NCBI GenBank assembly: GCA_009646425.1
Contig: WJBW01000003.1
Location: 124,001-188,000 of the forward strand
Length of the DNA stretch: 64,000 nt
Reading direction: 5' to 3'
Source of the DNA: Burkholderiales bacterium LSUCC0115
GTDB lineage: Bacteria > Pseudomonadota > Gammaproteobacteria > Burkholderiales > Burkholderiaceae_A
Position 1 is the stretch's first letter. Every line of letters starts with the position of its first letter. Made by a program: the position numbers and the translations under genes. Below, piece after piece: positions 8,568 through 17,514 of the stretch. The notes below the pieces were generated by a model, which ran no database searches, was not told where the DNA came from, and worked only from the letters and a program-made list of their open reading frames with translations.

Positions 8568-9455
8568 ATGACCGCTTTATTTCAAATTGCTGCCCACCTG
8601 CCTCTGTGGTTATTGCGCCTATTCGGCTCCGCCCTGGGGCTCGCCACCTGGCTGCTCTCACCCGCCTATCGCAGGATGTTTGCCCAGAACTGGACCCTGG
8701 CCATGGGCTCGAACAATGGCTCGCTCTCGGTCGTGGCCAAATGGCGTGCGGCGGCCCAGGCGGGGCAATTGGTGACGGAGTTACCGAAAATCTGGTGTGA
8801 CCCGGCTTCGGTACAACGCATGCAGATTGAGGGTTTGGAGAACCTTCACCAAAGTGTGGCCGCTGGTCGTGGCGTGATCATCCTGACCCCGCACCTTGGC
8901 GCCTTTGAACTCGCCCCCCGGGCCATTGGTCAACACCACCCCATCACAGTGCTCTATCGGCCGTCACGCCAGCCGGTGGTCGAGCGACTGCTGCAGCGAC
9001 TCAGGCCCACCCCCACCGTGGCAACAGCCCCTGCCAACGCCGCAGGCGTTCGCCAATTGCTTCGAACCTTAAAAAAGGGACAGGCCATTGGCATGCTGCC
9101 GGACCAGGTGCCATCCAAGGGCGATGGTCAGTGGGCCCTATTTTTTGGTCGACCGGCTTACACCATGGTCTTGCCGATGCGACTGGCCCAGGCCACCGGC
9201 GCCGCCCTGGTCTGGGCCTTGGCCCTCAGGACATCCGGTGGCTGGCGATTGGTACTGGAGACTTGGGAGCCGGTGCCGGAGACCGACTCTGCGATGACTT
9301 TGGAACAGATGGTGCTCCAGATGAATCGCAAGACCGAGGAGATGATTCTCCGTAAGCCCGAGCAGTACCTTTGGGCCTACAACCGTTACAAGACGCCGCC
9401 CCAAGCTGGTTCGGCCTCGGCGCAGAACCAAGCCGCCGAGGGGCTGCCTTCATGA
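8568..9455 (+). CDS. lpxL: Lipid A biosynthesis lauroyl/myristoyl acyltransferase (first copy)
   Basis: Inner-membrane acyltransferase that adds a secondary acyl chain to Kdo-lipid A precursor. The 295-residue protein starts with a hydrophobic anchor (ALFQIAAHLPLWLLRLFGSALGLATWLL) and has the catalytic HX4(D/E) motif in TPHLGAFE, followed by the YRPS and GMLPDQVP blocks typical of the LpxL/HtrB family. A TTG frame extends to 8529 but lies in the metK/lpxL control region, so I take the ATG at 8568 although no strong ribosome site precedes it. It overlaps the second acyltransferase by 4 nt (ATGA), so the pair is translationally coupled. Confidence 0.9.
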   Translation: MTALFQIAAHLPLWLLRLFGSALGLATWLLSPAYRRMFAQNWTLAMGSNNGSLSVVAKWRAAAQAGQLVTELPKIWCDPASVQRMQIEGLENLHQSVAAGRGVIILTPHLGAFELAPRAIGQHHPITVLYRPSRQPVVERLLQRLRPTPTVATAPANAAGVRQLLRTLKKGQAIGMLPDQVPSKGDGQWALFFGRPAYTMVLPMRLAQATGAALVWALALRTSGGWRLVLETWEPVPETDSAMTLEQMVLQMNRKTEEMILRKPEQYLWAYNRYKTPPQAGSASAQNQAAEGLPS

Positions 9456-10336
9456 GGCTGTTAACCGAGTGGCTGATCACCCTCGGTCTGTGGCTAGGAC
9501 GAGCACTCTCGCGCTTGCCACGGGCCCTTCGTCGCCCTCTGGCCTGGGGCTTGGGCCGGTTGTTGTTCTACCTGGCTGGCACCCGTCGTCGCGTTGCCAT
9601 GACCAATCTCAGTCTGTGCTGTCCGAGTTGGAGCGCGGACCAGCGCCGCCAGGTGACCAAAGACCACTTTGTTTGTTATGCCCGGGCTTTTTTCGATCGC
9701 TTTGAGGTCTGGCGGGCGGACGAACAGACCGTGCGCAGACTGGTCTCGGTTCGACATGCGCATTATTTTGAGGCGGTCAAAGACCGACCCACCATCGTTC
9801 TGGCGCCGCATTTTCTCGGGCTTGATGCCGGTGGTATCCGCCTGCAGCTCGATTGCCGCATGGTCTCGATGTACTCCAATCAAAGCAGCGATGTGCTCAA
9901 CAACTTTGTGCTGGCAGGACGGTCTCGGTTTAACGAGCCGGTGCTCCTGTCCAGACAAGACGGCATTGGTCGACTGGTGCGGCTGCTCAAAAAGGGCCAC
10001 ACGGCTTACTTTCTGCCGGACATGGATTTTGGGTCCCGGGATGCCGTTTTTGCGACGTTTTTTAATCAACCGGCCGCCACGGTCACCAGCGTGGTTCGCC
10101 TGGCCCAGCTAACAGGTGCCGCCGTCTGTCCGATGGTCACGCGCATGACCGATGACGGCTATGAGGCCCAGTTCTACCCCGCCTGGTTCCATTCGCCTGA
10201 CCAAGACCTTCAGGCTGCAGTTCAACAGATGAACGATTTCATCGAGCAGCGCGTCTTGGAGATGCCCAGTCAGTATCTCTGGACCCATCGACGCTTTAAA
10301 ACCAGACCAGACGGCCAGGCCTCCGTCTATGCATAA
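9452..10336 (+). CDS. Lipid A biosynthesis acyltransferase (second copy)
   Basis: Paralogue of the upstream gene, 294 residues, with the HX4D catalytic motif in APHFLGLD and a PDMDFG segment matching the PDQ/PDMDFG block. It probably adds the other secondary acyl chain of lipid A (LpxL/LpxM-type division of labour); the chain and position cannot be told from sequence. The start is fixed by the ATGA overlap with the previous stop. Divergence between the two copies is large, so this is an old duplication and not a recent tandem repeat. dapF overlaps its 3' end by 8 nt, extending the operon. Confidence 0.87.
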   Translation: MRLLTEWLITLGLWLGRALSRLPRALRRPLAWGLGRLLFYLAGTRRRVAMTNLSLCCPSWSADQRRQVTKDHFVCYARAFFDRFEVWRADEQTVRRLVSVRHAHYFEAVKDRPTIVLAPHFLGLDAGGIRLQLDCRMVSMYSNQSSDVLNNFVLAGRSRFNEPVLLSRQDGIGRLVRLLKKGHTAYFLPDMDFGSRDAVFATFFNQPAATVTSVVRLAQLTGAAVCPMVTRMTDDGYEAQFYPAWFHSPDQDLQAAVQQMNDFIEQRVLEMPSQYLWTHRRFKTRPDGQASVYA

Positions 10337-11219
10337 TTCGAAGATGACCACACGCATCCCCTTTACCAAGATGCAAGGCGCGGGCAACGACTTTATTGTC
10401 TTTGACGCCCGCGGTGGCCTGCCCGACGGCCTGCTGCGGCCTGAACGGATTCGGCGACTGTCGGATCGACGGTTTGGCATCGGGGCCGATCAAATTCTGC
10501 TGGTGGAAAACAGTCCCAGCGACCAAGCAGATTTCGTCTATCGAATTTTCAATGCAGACGGTCAAGAGGTCGAACAGTGCGGCAATGGCGCCAGGTGCTT
10601 TGCTCGTTATGTGGTGGACCAGGGCCTGATCAAAGGGCCCGCGATACGGGTGCTGACCAAGGCCGGCCTGATCCGACCGGTGGTGGAAGCCAACGGGGAG
10701 GTGACTGTCGACATGGGCCCGCCCCAACTGACCGCCCAGAGCCTGCCTTTTGAGACACAGGGTCTGCGAAGCCAATCCGTTGGCAGTCAGCCCCTGTATG
10801 AACTAGGCGCACCCCAGGACCAGCCTCGTTGGTTTGGACCCGTGTCCATGGGCAATCCACACTTGGTGACCTGGGTGCAGGACACGCAGACCGCACCGGT
10901 CGCCGATGTCGGCCAATGGCTGCAGAGTCACGATCGACTGCCCAACCGGGTCAACGTTGGCTTCGGACAGATTCAGAGTCCCACGGCCATGCGTCTGCGT
11001 GTTTTTGAGCGTGGCGCGGGAGAGACCCTGGCCTGTGGCACTGGCGCGTGCGCAGCCGTGGTGAGCGGGGTGGCCCAGGGCCTGTTGGCCGCCGGCCAGC
11101 CAGTAGCCGTCCAGACCGCTGGGGGCCAACTCACCATCCGCTGGTCTGGTGATCCAAACGACTCGGTCTGGATGACAGGTCCAGCGACCACTGTTTTCGA
11201 GGGGGAGATTCAGCTATGA
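10329..11219 (+). CDS. dapF: Diaminopimelate epimerase
   Basis: Interconverts LL- and meso-diaminopimelate for lysine and peptidoglycan synthesis, using two cysteines as acid and base. Both are present: Cys84 in QCGNGARC and the later Cys in LACGTGACAA. KMQGAGNDF near the N-terminus is also diagnostic. The 296-residue length is normal. The ATG at 10329 overlaps the preceding gene by 8 nt; a second ATG at 10344 is equally close to the family start. The downstream DUF484 gene begins in an ATGA overlap. The order lpxL-lpxL-dapF-DUF484-xerC is common in Burkholderiales. Confidence 0.95.
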   Translation: MHNSKMTTRIPFTKMQGAGNDFIVFDARGGLPDGLLRPERIRRLSDRRFGIGADQILLVENSPSDQADFVYRIFNADGQEVEQCGNGARCFARYVVDQGLIKGPAIRVLTKAGLIRPVVEANGEVTVDMGPPQLTAQSLPFETQGLRSQSVGSQPLYELGAPQDQPRWFGPVSMGNPHLVTWVQDTQTAPVADVGQWLQSHDRLPNRVNVGFGQIQSPTAMRLRVFERGAGETLACGTGACAAVVSGVAQGLLAAGQPVAVQTAGGQLTIRWSGDPNDSVWMTGPATTVFEGEIQL

Positions 11220-11989
11220 CCACGCCGCAGGAACCAACGCTGGGCCAGCTGCCCAATGCCCAGCCTCACTCGGGGCCTGCGGATGGGCTGACCGACGCAA
11301 CGGTGGCCGCTTACCTCAGAGCTCATCCCGATTTTTTTGTGCGGCACCCGACGGTCTTGGCTGAGCTCCAGGTTCCTCATGTGGCGGCCGGTGCCGCGAG
11401 CTCCTTGCTGGAGCGTCAACTCCTGGTGCTGCGAGAAAAGATCAAGGTCTTGGAGCAGAGAACCATGGAGATGGTTCACCATGCCCAAGAGAACGACGCC
11501 ATCGCCGATCGGCTCATGACCTGGCTCCGGAATTTGCTGCTCCAGGCCTCACCCGTGGCGCGTGCCGATCAATTGCCCTCAGCGCTGGCGACTGCCTTCA
11601 GCATTCCATCGGTGGGTCTGGGTCTCTGGCAGGGCCCTGCCGCCAAGGCGACCGATACCGCCCACCCACCACCCAACTGGTGGCTGGCCACCGATGATGA
11701 GATCGCCCACATGGCGCAAGACCTCAGCCGACCGCTGTGCCTCTCGGTGAACACGCATCAGGCCGGTCTCGCGGCCCGTCTGTTGACCGAAGACGTGCAA
11801 TCCGTGGCCCTGCTGCCCTTGCGACAGGGTGCGGCCCCAGAGGTCTTTGGCCTATTGGTGTTGGGGTCGCCCGATCCAAGCCGATTCACACAGGACCATG
11901 GCACCGCTTTTCTGGAACGCATTGCGGAGCTCTCGAGTGCGGCCTTGTTGGGCCTGACGGCGGCCCCCTCCAATCAACCGATAGGCTAA
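11216..11989 (+). CDS. DUF484 family protein
   Basis: Cytoplasmic protein of 257 residues, no signal peptide or membrane segment. The N-terminal part (VAAYLRAHPDFFVRHPTVLAEL, near residues 30-50) and the following leucine-rich helix (LLERQLLVLREKIKVLEQRTMEMV) are the DUF484 signature; the rest resembles a GAF-like sensory fold (VALLPLRQGAAPEVFGLLVLGSPDPSRF). The function is not established in any homologue I know. It is regularly found between dapF and xerC, here coupled to dapF by a 4-nt overlap and followed 21 bp later by xerC. Confidence 0.85.
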   Translation: MTTPQEPTLGQLPNAQPHSGPADGLTDATVAAYLRAHPDFFVRHPTVLAELQVPHVAAGAASSLLERQLLVLREKIKVLEQRTMEMVHHAQENDAIADRLMTWLRNLLLQASPVARADQLPSALATAFSIPSVGLGLWQGPAAKATDTAHPPPNWWLATDDEIAHMAQDLSRPLCLSVNTHQAGLAARLLTEDVQSVALLPLRQGAAPEVFGLLVLGSPDPSRFTQDHGTAFLERIAELSSAALLGLTAAPSNQPIG

Positions 11990-12010
11990 GGGCCACCGAG
12001 GACTCGGGGC

Positions 12011-12952
12011 ATGCAGACCGTCGAGGCCTTCCTAGCCGTGCTGGCGAGTCGCCGATACTCGGAGCAGACGCTGTTGGCCTATGGGCGAGACCTTCAAGCG
12101 TTGGCGGAGGGACTCCAGGGCAAGCCGTGGGATCAGGTGACCGCCATCGACCTTCGGGCCTTGATGGCCAAGGACCATCAGCGCGGGCTGGCCGCCCGTT
12201 CCATTCGCAGACGGCTGGCTGCCTGGCGAGGGTTTTTTAACTGGCTGGGGATGAGCGGTGTGACCGAACCCTTGCAGGCCAACCCGGCCCAGACCCTGCG
12301 CGCGCCCAAGGCGGGTCGGCCCTTACCCAAAGCCTTGTCTGTCGATGCGGCCATTGCCTATGTGTCCAGCCCAACCAGTCTGCGGGACCGGGCCATGACC
12401 GAGTTGGTGTACTCCTGTGGGCTGCGGCTCTCTGAACTGGTGGGTCTGAATGTGTCTGCCTTGCAGGCCAAAGATGACCAAGGCTATCTGGATCTGCAGT
12501 CCGCTGAGGTCGTGGTGGTGGGCAAGGGCCGGAAGACCCGCAAGTGCCCCATTGGGCAGCCCGCACTGGAGGCGCTGAAAGCCTGGCTACCCGAGAGAGC
12601 CAGTATTTTGGCCGGTCAGCCAACCCAGTCTGACCAGGCGGCTCTCTTCATCAACCGGCGCGGTCAGCGTATGTCGGGTCGGTCGGTTCAGCGTCAGTTC
12701 GCCAAACAGGCCCAGGCCGCCGGCCTTGGCCTCCAGGTCCACCCGCATATGCTTCGACACTCGTTTGCCAGCCATTTGCTGCAGAGCTGCGGTGACCTGC
12801 GGGCCGTGCAGGAGCTCCTGGGCCATGCCCAGATCTCGACAACCCAGGTCTACACCCACCTGGACTTCCAGCGCCTGGCCTCGGTTTATGACCAGTCGCA
12901 TCCGCGAGCCAAGCGGTCGTCGGATGCACCACAGGATGATCCGGCAAAATAG
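12011..12952 (+). CDS. xerC: Tyrosine recombinase XerC
   Basis: Site-specific recombinase that acts with XerD at dif to resolve chromosome dimers. The 313-residue protein has an N-terminal SAM-like core-binding domain and the full catalytic set: Arg in SCGLRLSEL, Lys in the GKGRKTR beta-hairpin, HMLRHSFASH (His and Arg), His in LGHAQISTTQ and the Tyr nucleophile in VYTHLDF near residue 285. Absence of any integrase-like accessory genes and its dapF-DUF484 context favour the housekeeping XerC over a mobile-element integrase. The next start codon is 4 bp after the stop. Confidence 0.93.
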   Translation: MQTVEAFLAVLASRRYSEQTLLAYGRDLQALAEGLQGKPWDQVTAIDLRALMAKDHQRGLAARSIRRRLAAWRGFFNWLGMSGVTEPLQANPAQTLRAPKAGRPLPKALSVDAAIAYVSSPTSLRDRAMTELVYSCGLRLSELVGLNVSALQAKDDQGYLDLQSAEVVVVGKGRKTRKCPIGQPALEALKAWLPERASILAGQPTQSDQAALFINRRGQRMSGRSVQRQFAKQAQAAGLGLQVHPHMLRHSFASHLLQSCGDLRAVQELLGHAQISTTQVYTHLDFQRLASVYDQSHPRAKRSSDAPQDDPAK

Positions 12953-12956
12953 CGGG

Positions 12957-13928
12957 ATGATTCCAGTCACCATCCTCACCGGCTTCCTAGGCGCCGGCAA
13001 AACCACCCTCCTCAAGCGCATTCTGTCCGAGGAACACGGCGAGCGCATCGCAGTGATCGAAAACGAATTCGGCCAAGAGAGCATCGATAACGAGCTGCTT
13101 TTCGAAGACCAGCAAGAACGCATCATTGAGATGAACAATGGCTGCCTGTGCTGCACCGTTCGAGGCGATCTGGTCGACATGCTGGGCAAGCTCCAGTCTC
13201 GTCGGGCCGAGGGCGAGATCCAATTCGATCGGGTCATCATCGAGACCACCGGCCTGGCCGAGCCCGGCCCCGTAGCCCAGACCTTTTTTGTGGATGACGC
13301 GATTGCGGAGCATTACCTGCTGGACGCCATCATTACCCTGGTCGATGCCTGTCATGGCCAGCAGCAGCTGGATGCCAACCCTGAGGCGCAGGCCCAGGTG
13401 GGCTTTGCCGACCGTCTCTTGGTCTCGAAGTCCGACCTGGTCACCGTCGAGCAGCGAGATGATTTGGTGGCTCGGATTCGTCGAATGAACCCCAGGGCTG
13501 CCATCGACTTTGTTCACTTCGGTGAGGCAGACCTGAAGACCGTTTTAGACATTCGCGGGTTTAACCTCAATGCCGTCCTCGAGGTCGATCCGGACTTTCT
13601 GGATGCCGATCGGCATGACCATCACCATGCAGACGATGTGGCAGCCTTTATTTTTAAGGCCGACCGCCCCTTTGATGCGGATCGATTTGAAGGCTTCATG
13701 GGAGCCGTCTCTCAGGCCTACGGCCCCCAGCTCCTGCGCTACAAGGGCGTCTTGTGGGTCAAAGGCAGCGAGCACCAGATGGTGTTCCAGGGGGTCCACA
13801 TGCTGATGGGCGGCGACAAAGGCCGGCTCTGGTCGGCAGACGAGAAACGGGAGACCAAGATGGTCTTCATTGGCCGTAAACTTCCGCGCGATACAATCAT
13901 CAAAGGCCTCAACCAGTGCCTGGTCTGA
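12957..13928 (+). CDS. COG0523 (CobW/YjiA-type) GTPase, putative metallochaperone
   Basis: G3E-family GTPase of 323 residues. Walker A GFLGAGKTT spans residues 9-17, the metal-binding GCLCC motif is at 62-66 (Cys63, Cys65, Cys66), and an ETTGLAEP switch follows. A His-rich stretch DRHDHHH precedes the C-terminal CobW_C domain. Family members insert or buffer zinc or other transition metals; the target here is unknown. It starts 4 bp after xerC and is followed by dksA after 51 bp. The neighbouring DksA lacks most of its zinc cysteines, which makes the pairing notable. Start at ATG 12957 places the P-loop at the usual position. Confidence 0.88.
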   Translation: MIPVTILTGFLGAGKTTLLKRILSEEHGERIAVIENEFGQESIDNELLFEDQQERIIEMNNGCLCCTVRGDLVDMLGKLQSRRAEGEIQFDRVIIETTGLAEPGPVAQTFFVDDAIAEHYLLDAIITLVDACHGQQQLDANPEAQAQVGFADRLLVSKSDLVTVEQRDDLVARIRRMNPRAAIDFVHFGEADLKTVLDIRGFNLNAVLEVDPDFLDADRHDHHHADDVAAFIFKADRPFDADRFEGFMGAVSQAYGPQLLRYKGVLWVKGSEHQMVFQGVHMLMGGDKGRLWSADEKRETKMVFIGRKLPRDTIIKGLNQCLV

Positions 13929-13979
13929 CCAGGCGCGGATGACTCGTTGGCATCACCAGTTGTTTAGAAGGGTTGTTCC

Positions 13980-14408
13980 ATGAAAGAAGTCGCATTCAAA
14001 CCAATCAAAACCGAAGCGGACTTGCTGGCTCAGCCAGAAGACGAGTACATGAGCCCGGCGCAACTGGATTTCTTCCGCCGCAAGCTCCAAGCCCTAGAGG
14101 CTGAGCTTCGTGCCAATGCGGGTGAGACCACCGAGCACCTGCGTGAAACCACTCTGGTGCCTGACCCGGCCGATCGGGCCACCATCGAAGAAGAACACGC
14201 CCTCGAATTGCGGACCCGCGACCGCGAGCGCAAGCTGATCAAGAAGGTCCAGCAAGCACTGGCCAACATTGAAGCCGGTGAGTACGGCTACTGCGAGGAG
14301 ACGGGTGAGCCCATCGGATTGGCCAGGCTGTTGGCGCGTCCCACGGCCACGCTCTCCATCGAGGCCCAGCAGCGCAGGGAACTGCGCCAGCGGCAATACG
14401 GTGACTGA
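13980..14408 (+). CDS. dksA: RNA polymerase-binding transcription factor DksA (one-cysteine type)
   Basis: Binds the RNA polymerase secondary channel and, with ppGpp, mediates stringent control. The 142-residue protein has the coiled coil with the essential tip DPADRA (Asp62, Asp65, Ala67). In the globular domain only Cys105 remains of the four zinc ligands (GYCEETGEPIG then ATLSIEAQQRRE); the others are Thr, Ser and Ala. Such zinc-poor DksA proteins are common in alpha- and betaproteobacteria, so it is presumably functional without a structural zinc. The weak site before the ATG is GAAGGGTT. It may share a transcript with the COG0523 GTPase upstream. Confidence 0.93.
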   Translation: MKEVAFKPIKTEADLLAQPEDEYMSPAQLDFFRRKLQALEAELRANAGETTEHLRETTLVPDPADRATIEEEHALELRTRDRERKLIKKVQQALANIEAGEYGYCEETGEPIGLARLLARPTATLSIEAQQRRELRQRQYGD

Positions 14409-15308
<900 letters not shown>

Positions 15309-15323
15309 AGAGCCCTGCGACGC

Positions 15324-16049
15324 TTGCGACGTCCGGCTGCTGAATCCCGCGCCCGCCATCAGGCGTCGCGTCTCTGGCTGATCGATCTGGACAACACCCT
15401 TCACGACGCCAGCTTTCGGATCATGGCCGAGATCAACCAACGCATGACGCATTACGTGGCTGAGCACCTGGGGGTGGATCTGGCTGCGGCCAGTGCGGTG
15501 CGAGAGCAATACTGGCGGCGGTACGGCGCCACTTTGTTGGGCCTGGTTCGTCATCACGGGGTAGACCCAGAGGACTTCCTGGCCAAGACCCATCCGGCCG
15601 ACCATGAATTACCGACCATGGTGTCCCACCGCCCAGGCCTGGCCCAGAAGCTCCGGCGGTTAAGGGGTCGACGCTGGCTGCTGACGAACGCGCCACGGCG
15701 TTACACCCTGGCCTTGCTCGATCGCCTTGGCATTCGGCGAAGCTTTGATCGACTCATCTGCATCGAAGACATGCAAGCCTTGGGGCGGCTGCAGCCCAAG
15801 CCGGCCCGTTGGCTCTGGACGCATCTGATTCGGCAGGCTGCGCTGCCAGCCTCTCGGTTGACCCTGGTAGACGACAGCTGTGACAATCTTCGGGCTGCTC
15901 ACCGGATGGGCCTGGCCACAGCACGGGTCTGGGCCTCACCGAGCTTTGTCGCCAGGACCCGCCTACAGGGTCGTCCTGCGGTGATTCGTCGCCCCGGGTA
16001 CGTTCGGCATCAAGTAAACTCTTTGGCATCTCTGGCCCGTTGGGCCTAA
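15324..16049 (+). CDS. HAD-family hydrolase, pyrimidine 5'-nucleotidase type
   Basis: Haloacid dehalogenase-like phosphatase of 241 residues. Motif I DLDNT is at residues 21-25 (nucleophile Asp21), motif II is LLTNA, and motif IV is VDDSCDN. The segment YWRRYGATLLGLVRHHGVDP is the hallmark of the SDT1/PHM8-like pyrimidine 5'-nucleotidase branch. The start must be TTG 15324: no ATG or GTG exists before motif I, and AAAGAG lies upstream. The short spacers on both sides (15 bp each) place it in an argB-HAD-slmA unit, an order common in betaproteobacteria with no known functional reason. Confidence 0.85.
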   Translation: MRRPAAESRARHQASRLWLIDLDNTLHDASFRIMAEINQRMTHYVAEHLGVDLAAASAVREQYWRRYGATLLGLVRHHGVDPEDFLAKTHPADHELPTMVSHRPGLAQKLRRLRGRRWLLTNAPRRYTLALLDRLGIRRSFDRLICIEDMQALGRLQPKPARWLWTHLIRQAALPASRLTLVDDSCDNLRAAHRMGLATARVWASPSFVARTRLQGRPAVIRRPGYVRHQVNSLASLARWA

Positions 16050-16064
16050 TTTGTCGGAGAAGTC

Positions 16065-16685
16065 ATGACCGAAGCGAACCAGGCTGAGCAGCCGCCGAGC
16101 GAACCGACTCGCAAGCGCCCCAAACCAGGCGAGCGTCGGCTTCAGATTCTGCAGACCATGGCAGAGATGCTCGAAGAGGGATCAGCCGAGCGCATCACCA
16201 CGGCCGCACTGGCGGCAAAATTGCAGGTCTCCGAGGCGGCCCTGTATCGCCATTTTGCGAGCAAGGCCCAGATGTTCGAGGGCCTGCTGGAATTCATCGA
16301 ACAGACCATCTTTGGGCTGATCAATCAGATCGACGCTGGCTCAGACCGACCCGGTGCCAAGGCCCGGGCCATGGTCATGATGCTGTTGAACTTTGCAGAG
16401 AAGAACCCCGGCATGACGCGGGTCTTGGTGGGTGATGCCATCGTCTTTGAGCATGTCCGGCTTCAGCAGCGCGTCAATCAGTTGATCGACCGGGCCCAGG
16501 CCTCGATTCGTCAGTCTCTGAAACTGGCCCAGGCCAGTGGCCAGACCACCATGGAGCCCTCGCTGCTCGCCAGCCTGGCCATGGGGTTTGTATTGGGTCG
16601 TTGGCTTCAGTTCGCCAAGAGCAACTTCACTGAAAAACCCACGCAGTCGGCAGCCGAGATAGTGGCCGCCATGCTGCCGGCTTAA
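16065..16685 (+). CDS. slmA: Nucleoid occlusion factor SlmA (TetR family)
   Basis: DNA-binding protein that blocks FtsZ ring assembly over unsegregated DNA when bound to its chromosomal sites. The 206-residue protein has a Pro/Arg-rich start (TRKRPKPGERRLQILQTMAEML), a TetR helix-turn-helix (ITTAALAAKLQVSEAALYRHFASKAQMFEGL, about residues 46-76) and an all-helical C-terminal domain typical of SlmA. GGAGAAGTC precedes the ATG. Other TetR regulators would look similar in the HTH, but the length and the YRHFASKAQMFEGLLEFIE segment fit SlmA specifically. Confidence 0.88.
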   Translation: MTEANQAEQPPSEPTRKRPKPGERRLQILQTMAEMLEEGSAERITTAALAAKLQVSEAALYRHFASKAQMFEGLLEFIEQTIFGLINQIDAGSDRPGAKARAMVMMLLNFAEKNPGMTRVLVGDAIVFEHVRLQQRVNQLIDRAQASIRQSLKLAQASGQTTMEPSLLASLAMGFVLGRWLQFAKSNFTEKPTQSAAEIVAAMLPA

Positions 16686-16745
16686 TGCCCGTTCGTCACC
16701 CTCGTGTCGTGACCCTCATGACCGGCTGGGCGTGGGGACTGAAGG

Positions 16746-17498
16746 CTAGCAGTCTCCACCACAGACGGAGCAGCCCGGGTTTTTGGGTACAACAATGCTG
16801 TCGAACTGTAAGCTCTTGGTGTCTACCAGGTGCAGCCGACCGGTCTTGACTGTAAACCCCGTCAACCATTTCAGCGCCTCGTGGGCCTGCATCAGGCCGA
16901 GCAGGCCGGCTGCTGTAGAAAACACCCCGTAGGCACCGCAGGCCGCATCGGTCTGAGGGGTCTGGGGGTCGAACACGCAGGCATAGCAGGGCGCCTGATG
17001 ATCCGAAGGGTCGACCATTAACAACTGCCCGGCCCATTGAATCACCGAGGCAATCACCAGTCGTTTGCCGAAGCGGACGCAGCAACGGTTGATCAGTTGA
17101 CGGGTTGCGAATCGGTCGGTGCAGTCGACCACCAGGTCGGCTTGCTCGATCCAGCCAGGCAGGTTGGTCTCATCGACATAGGCGACGGTGGTCTGGAGCT
17201 CGCAGTGGGGAGCGAGCGTTCGGAGACGCCCGGCCCCGACCTCGACCTTGGGCTGACCTTGGTCTGCAGGGCCATAGAGCGTCTGACGCGGCAGGTTGCT
17301 CAGGTCAACGGTGTCGCCGTCGACCCAGTGCAGCTGCCCGACACCACCACAGGCTAGATACTGAGCAACCGGGCAGCCCAGACCACCCGCACCAATCACC
17401 AACACCCGAGAGCGGCGCAGTTGTTGGAGGGCAGCTTCGTCAAAGTCCTCCAACAGCAGGCTGCGGCTAAAGAGCAGTTCCTCGGTGGCGTTCAACAA
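16746..17498 (-). CDS. moeB: MoeB/ThiF-type adenylyltransferase (HesA family)
   Basis: E1-like enzyme that adenylates the C-terminus of a sulfur-carrier protein (MoaD or ThiS). It has the nucleotide motif VIGAGGLGCPV, the DxVDLSNLPRQTLY loop, DCTDRFATRQLINRCC, and two CxxC zinc pairs (CYAC and CSVC). No rhodanese domain is fused. A frame to an ATG at 17582 would overlap ctpA by 68 nt; I prefer TTG 17498 (TTG 17495 also possible), which gives 250 residues, the usual MoeB length, and follows the ctpA stop. Whether it serves molybdopterin or thiamine synthesis cannot be decided; neither pathway is nearby. Confidence 0.85.
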   Translation of the reverse strand: MLNATEELLFSRSLLLEDFDEAALQQLRRSRVLVIGAGGLGCPVAQYLACGGVGQLHWVDGDTVDLSNLPRQTLYGPADQGQPKVEVGAGRLRTLAPHCELQTTVAYVDETNLPGWIEQADLVVDCTDRFATRQLINRCCVRFGKRLVIASVIQWAGQLLMVDPSDHQAPCYACVFDPQTPQTDAACGAYGVFSTAAGLLGLMQAHEALKWLTGFTVKTGRLHLVDTKSLQFDSIVVPKNPGCSVCGGDC

Positions 17499-17514
17499 GC
17501 GTCCCAGACCCGGG

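Noticed and set aside
12011-12952. Tyrosine recombinase as an integrase of a mobile element
   Set aside because: The dapF-DUF484-xerC context and length identify housekeeping XerC; no att-like repeats or cargo genes follow.
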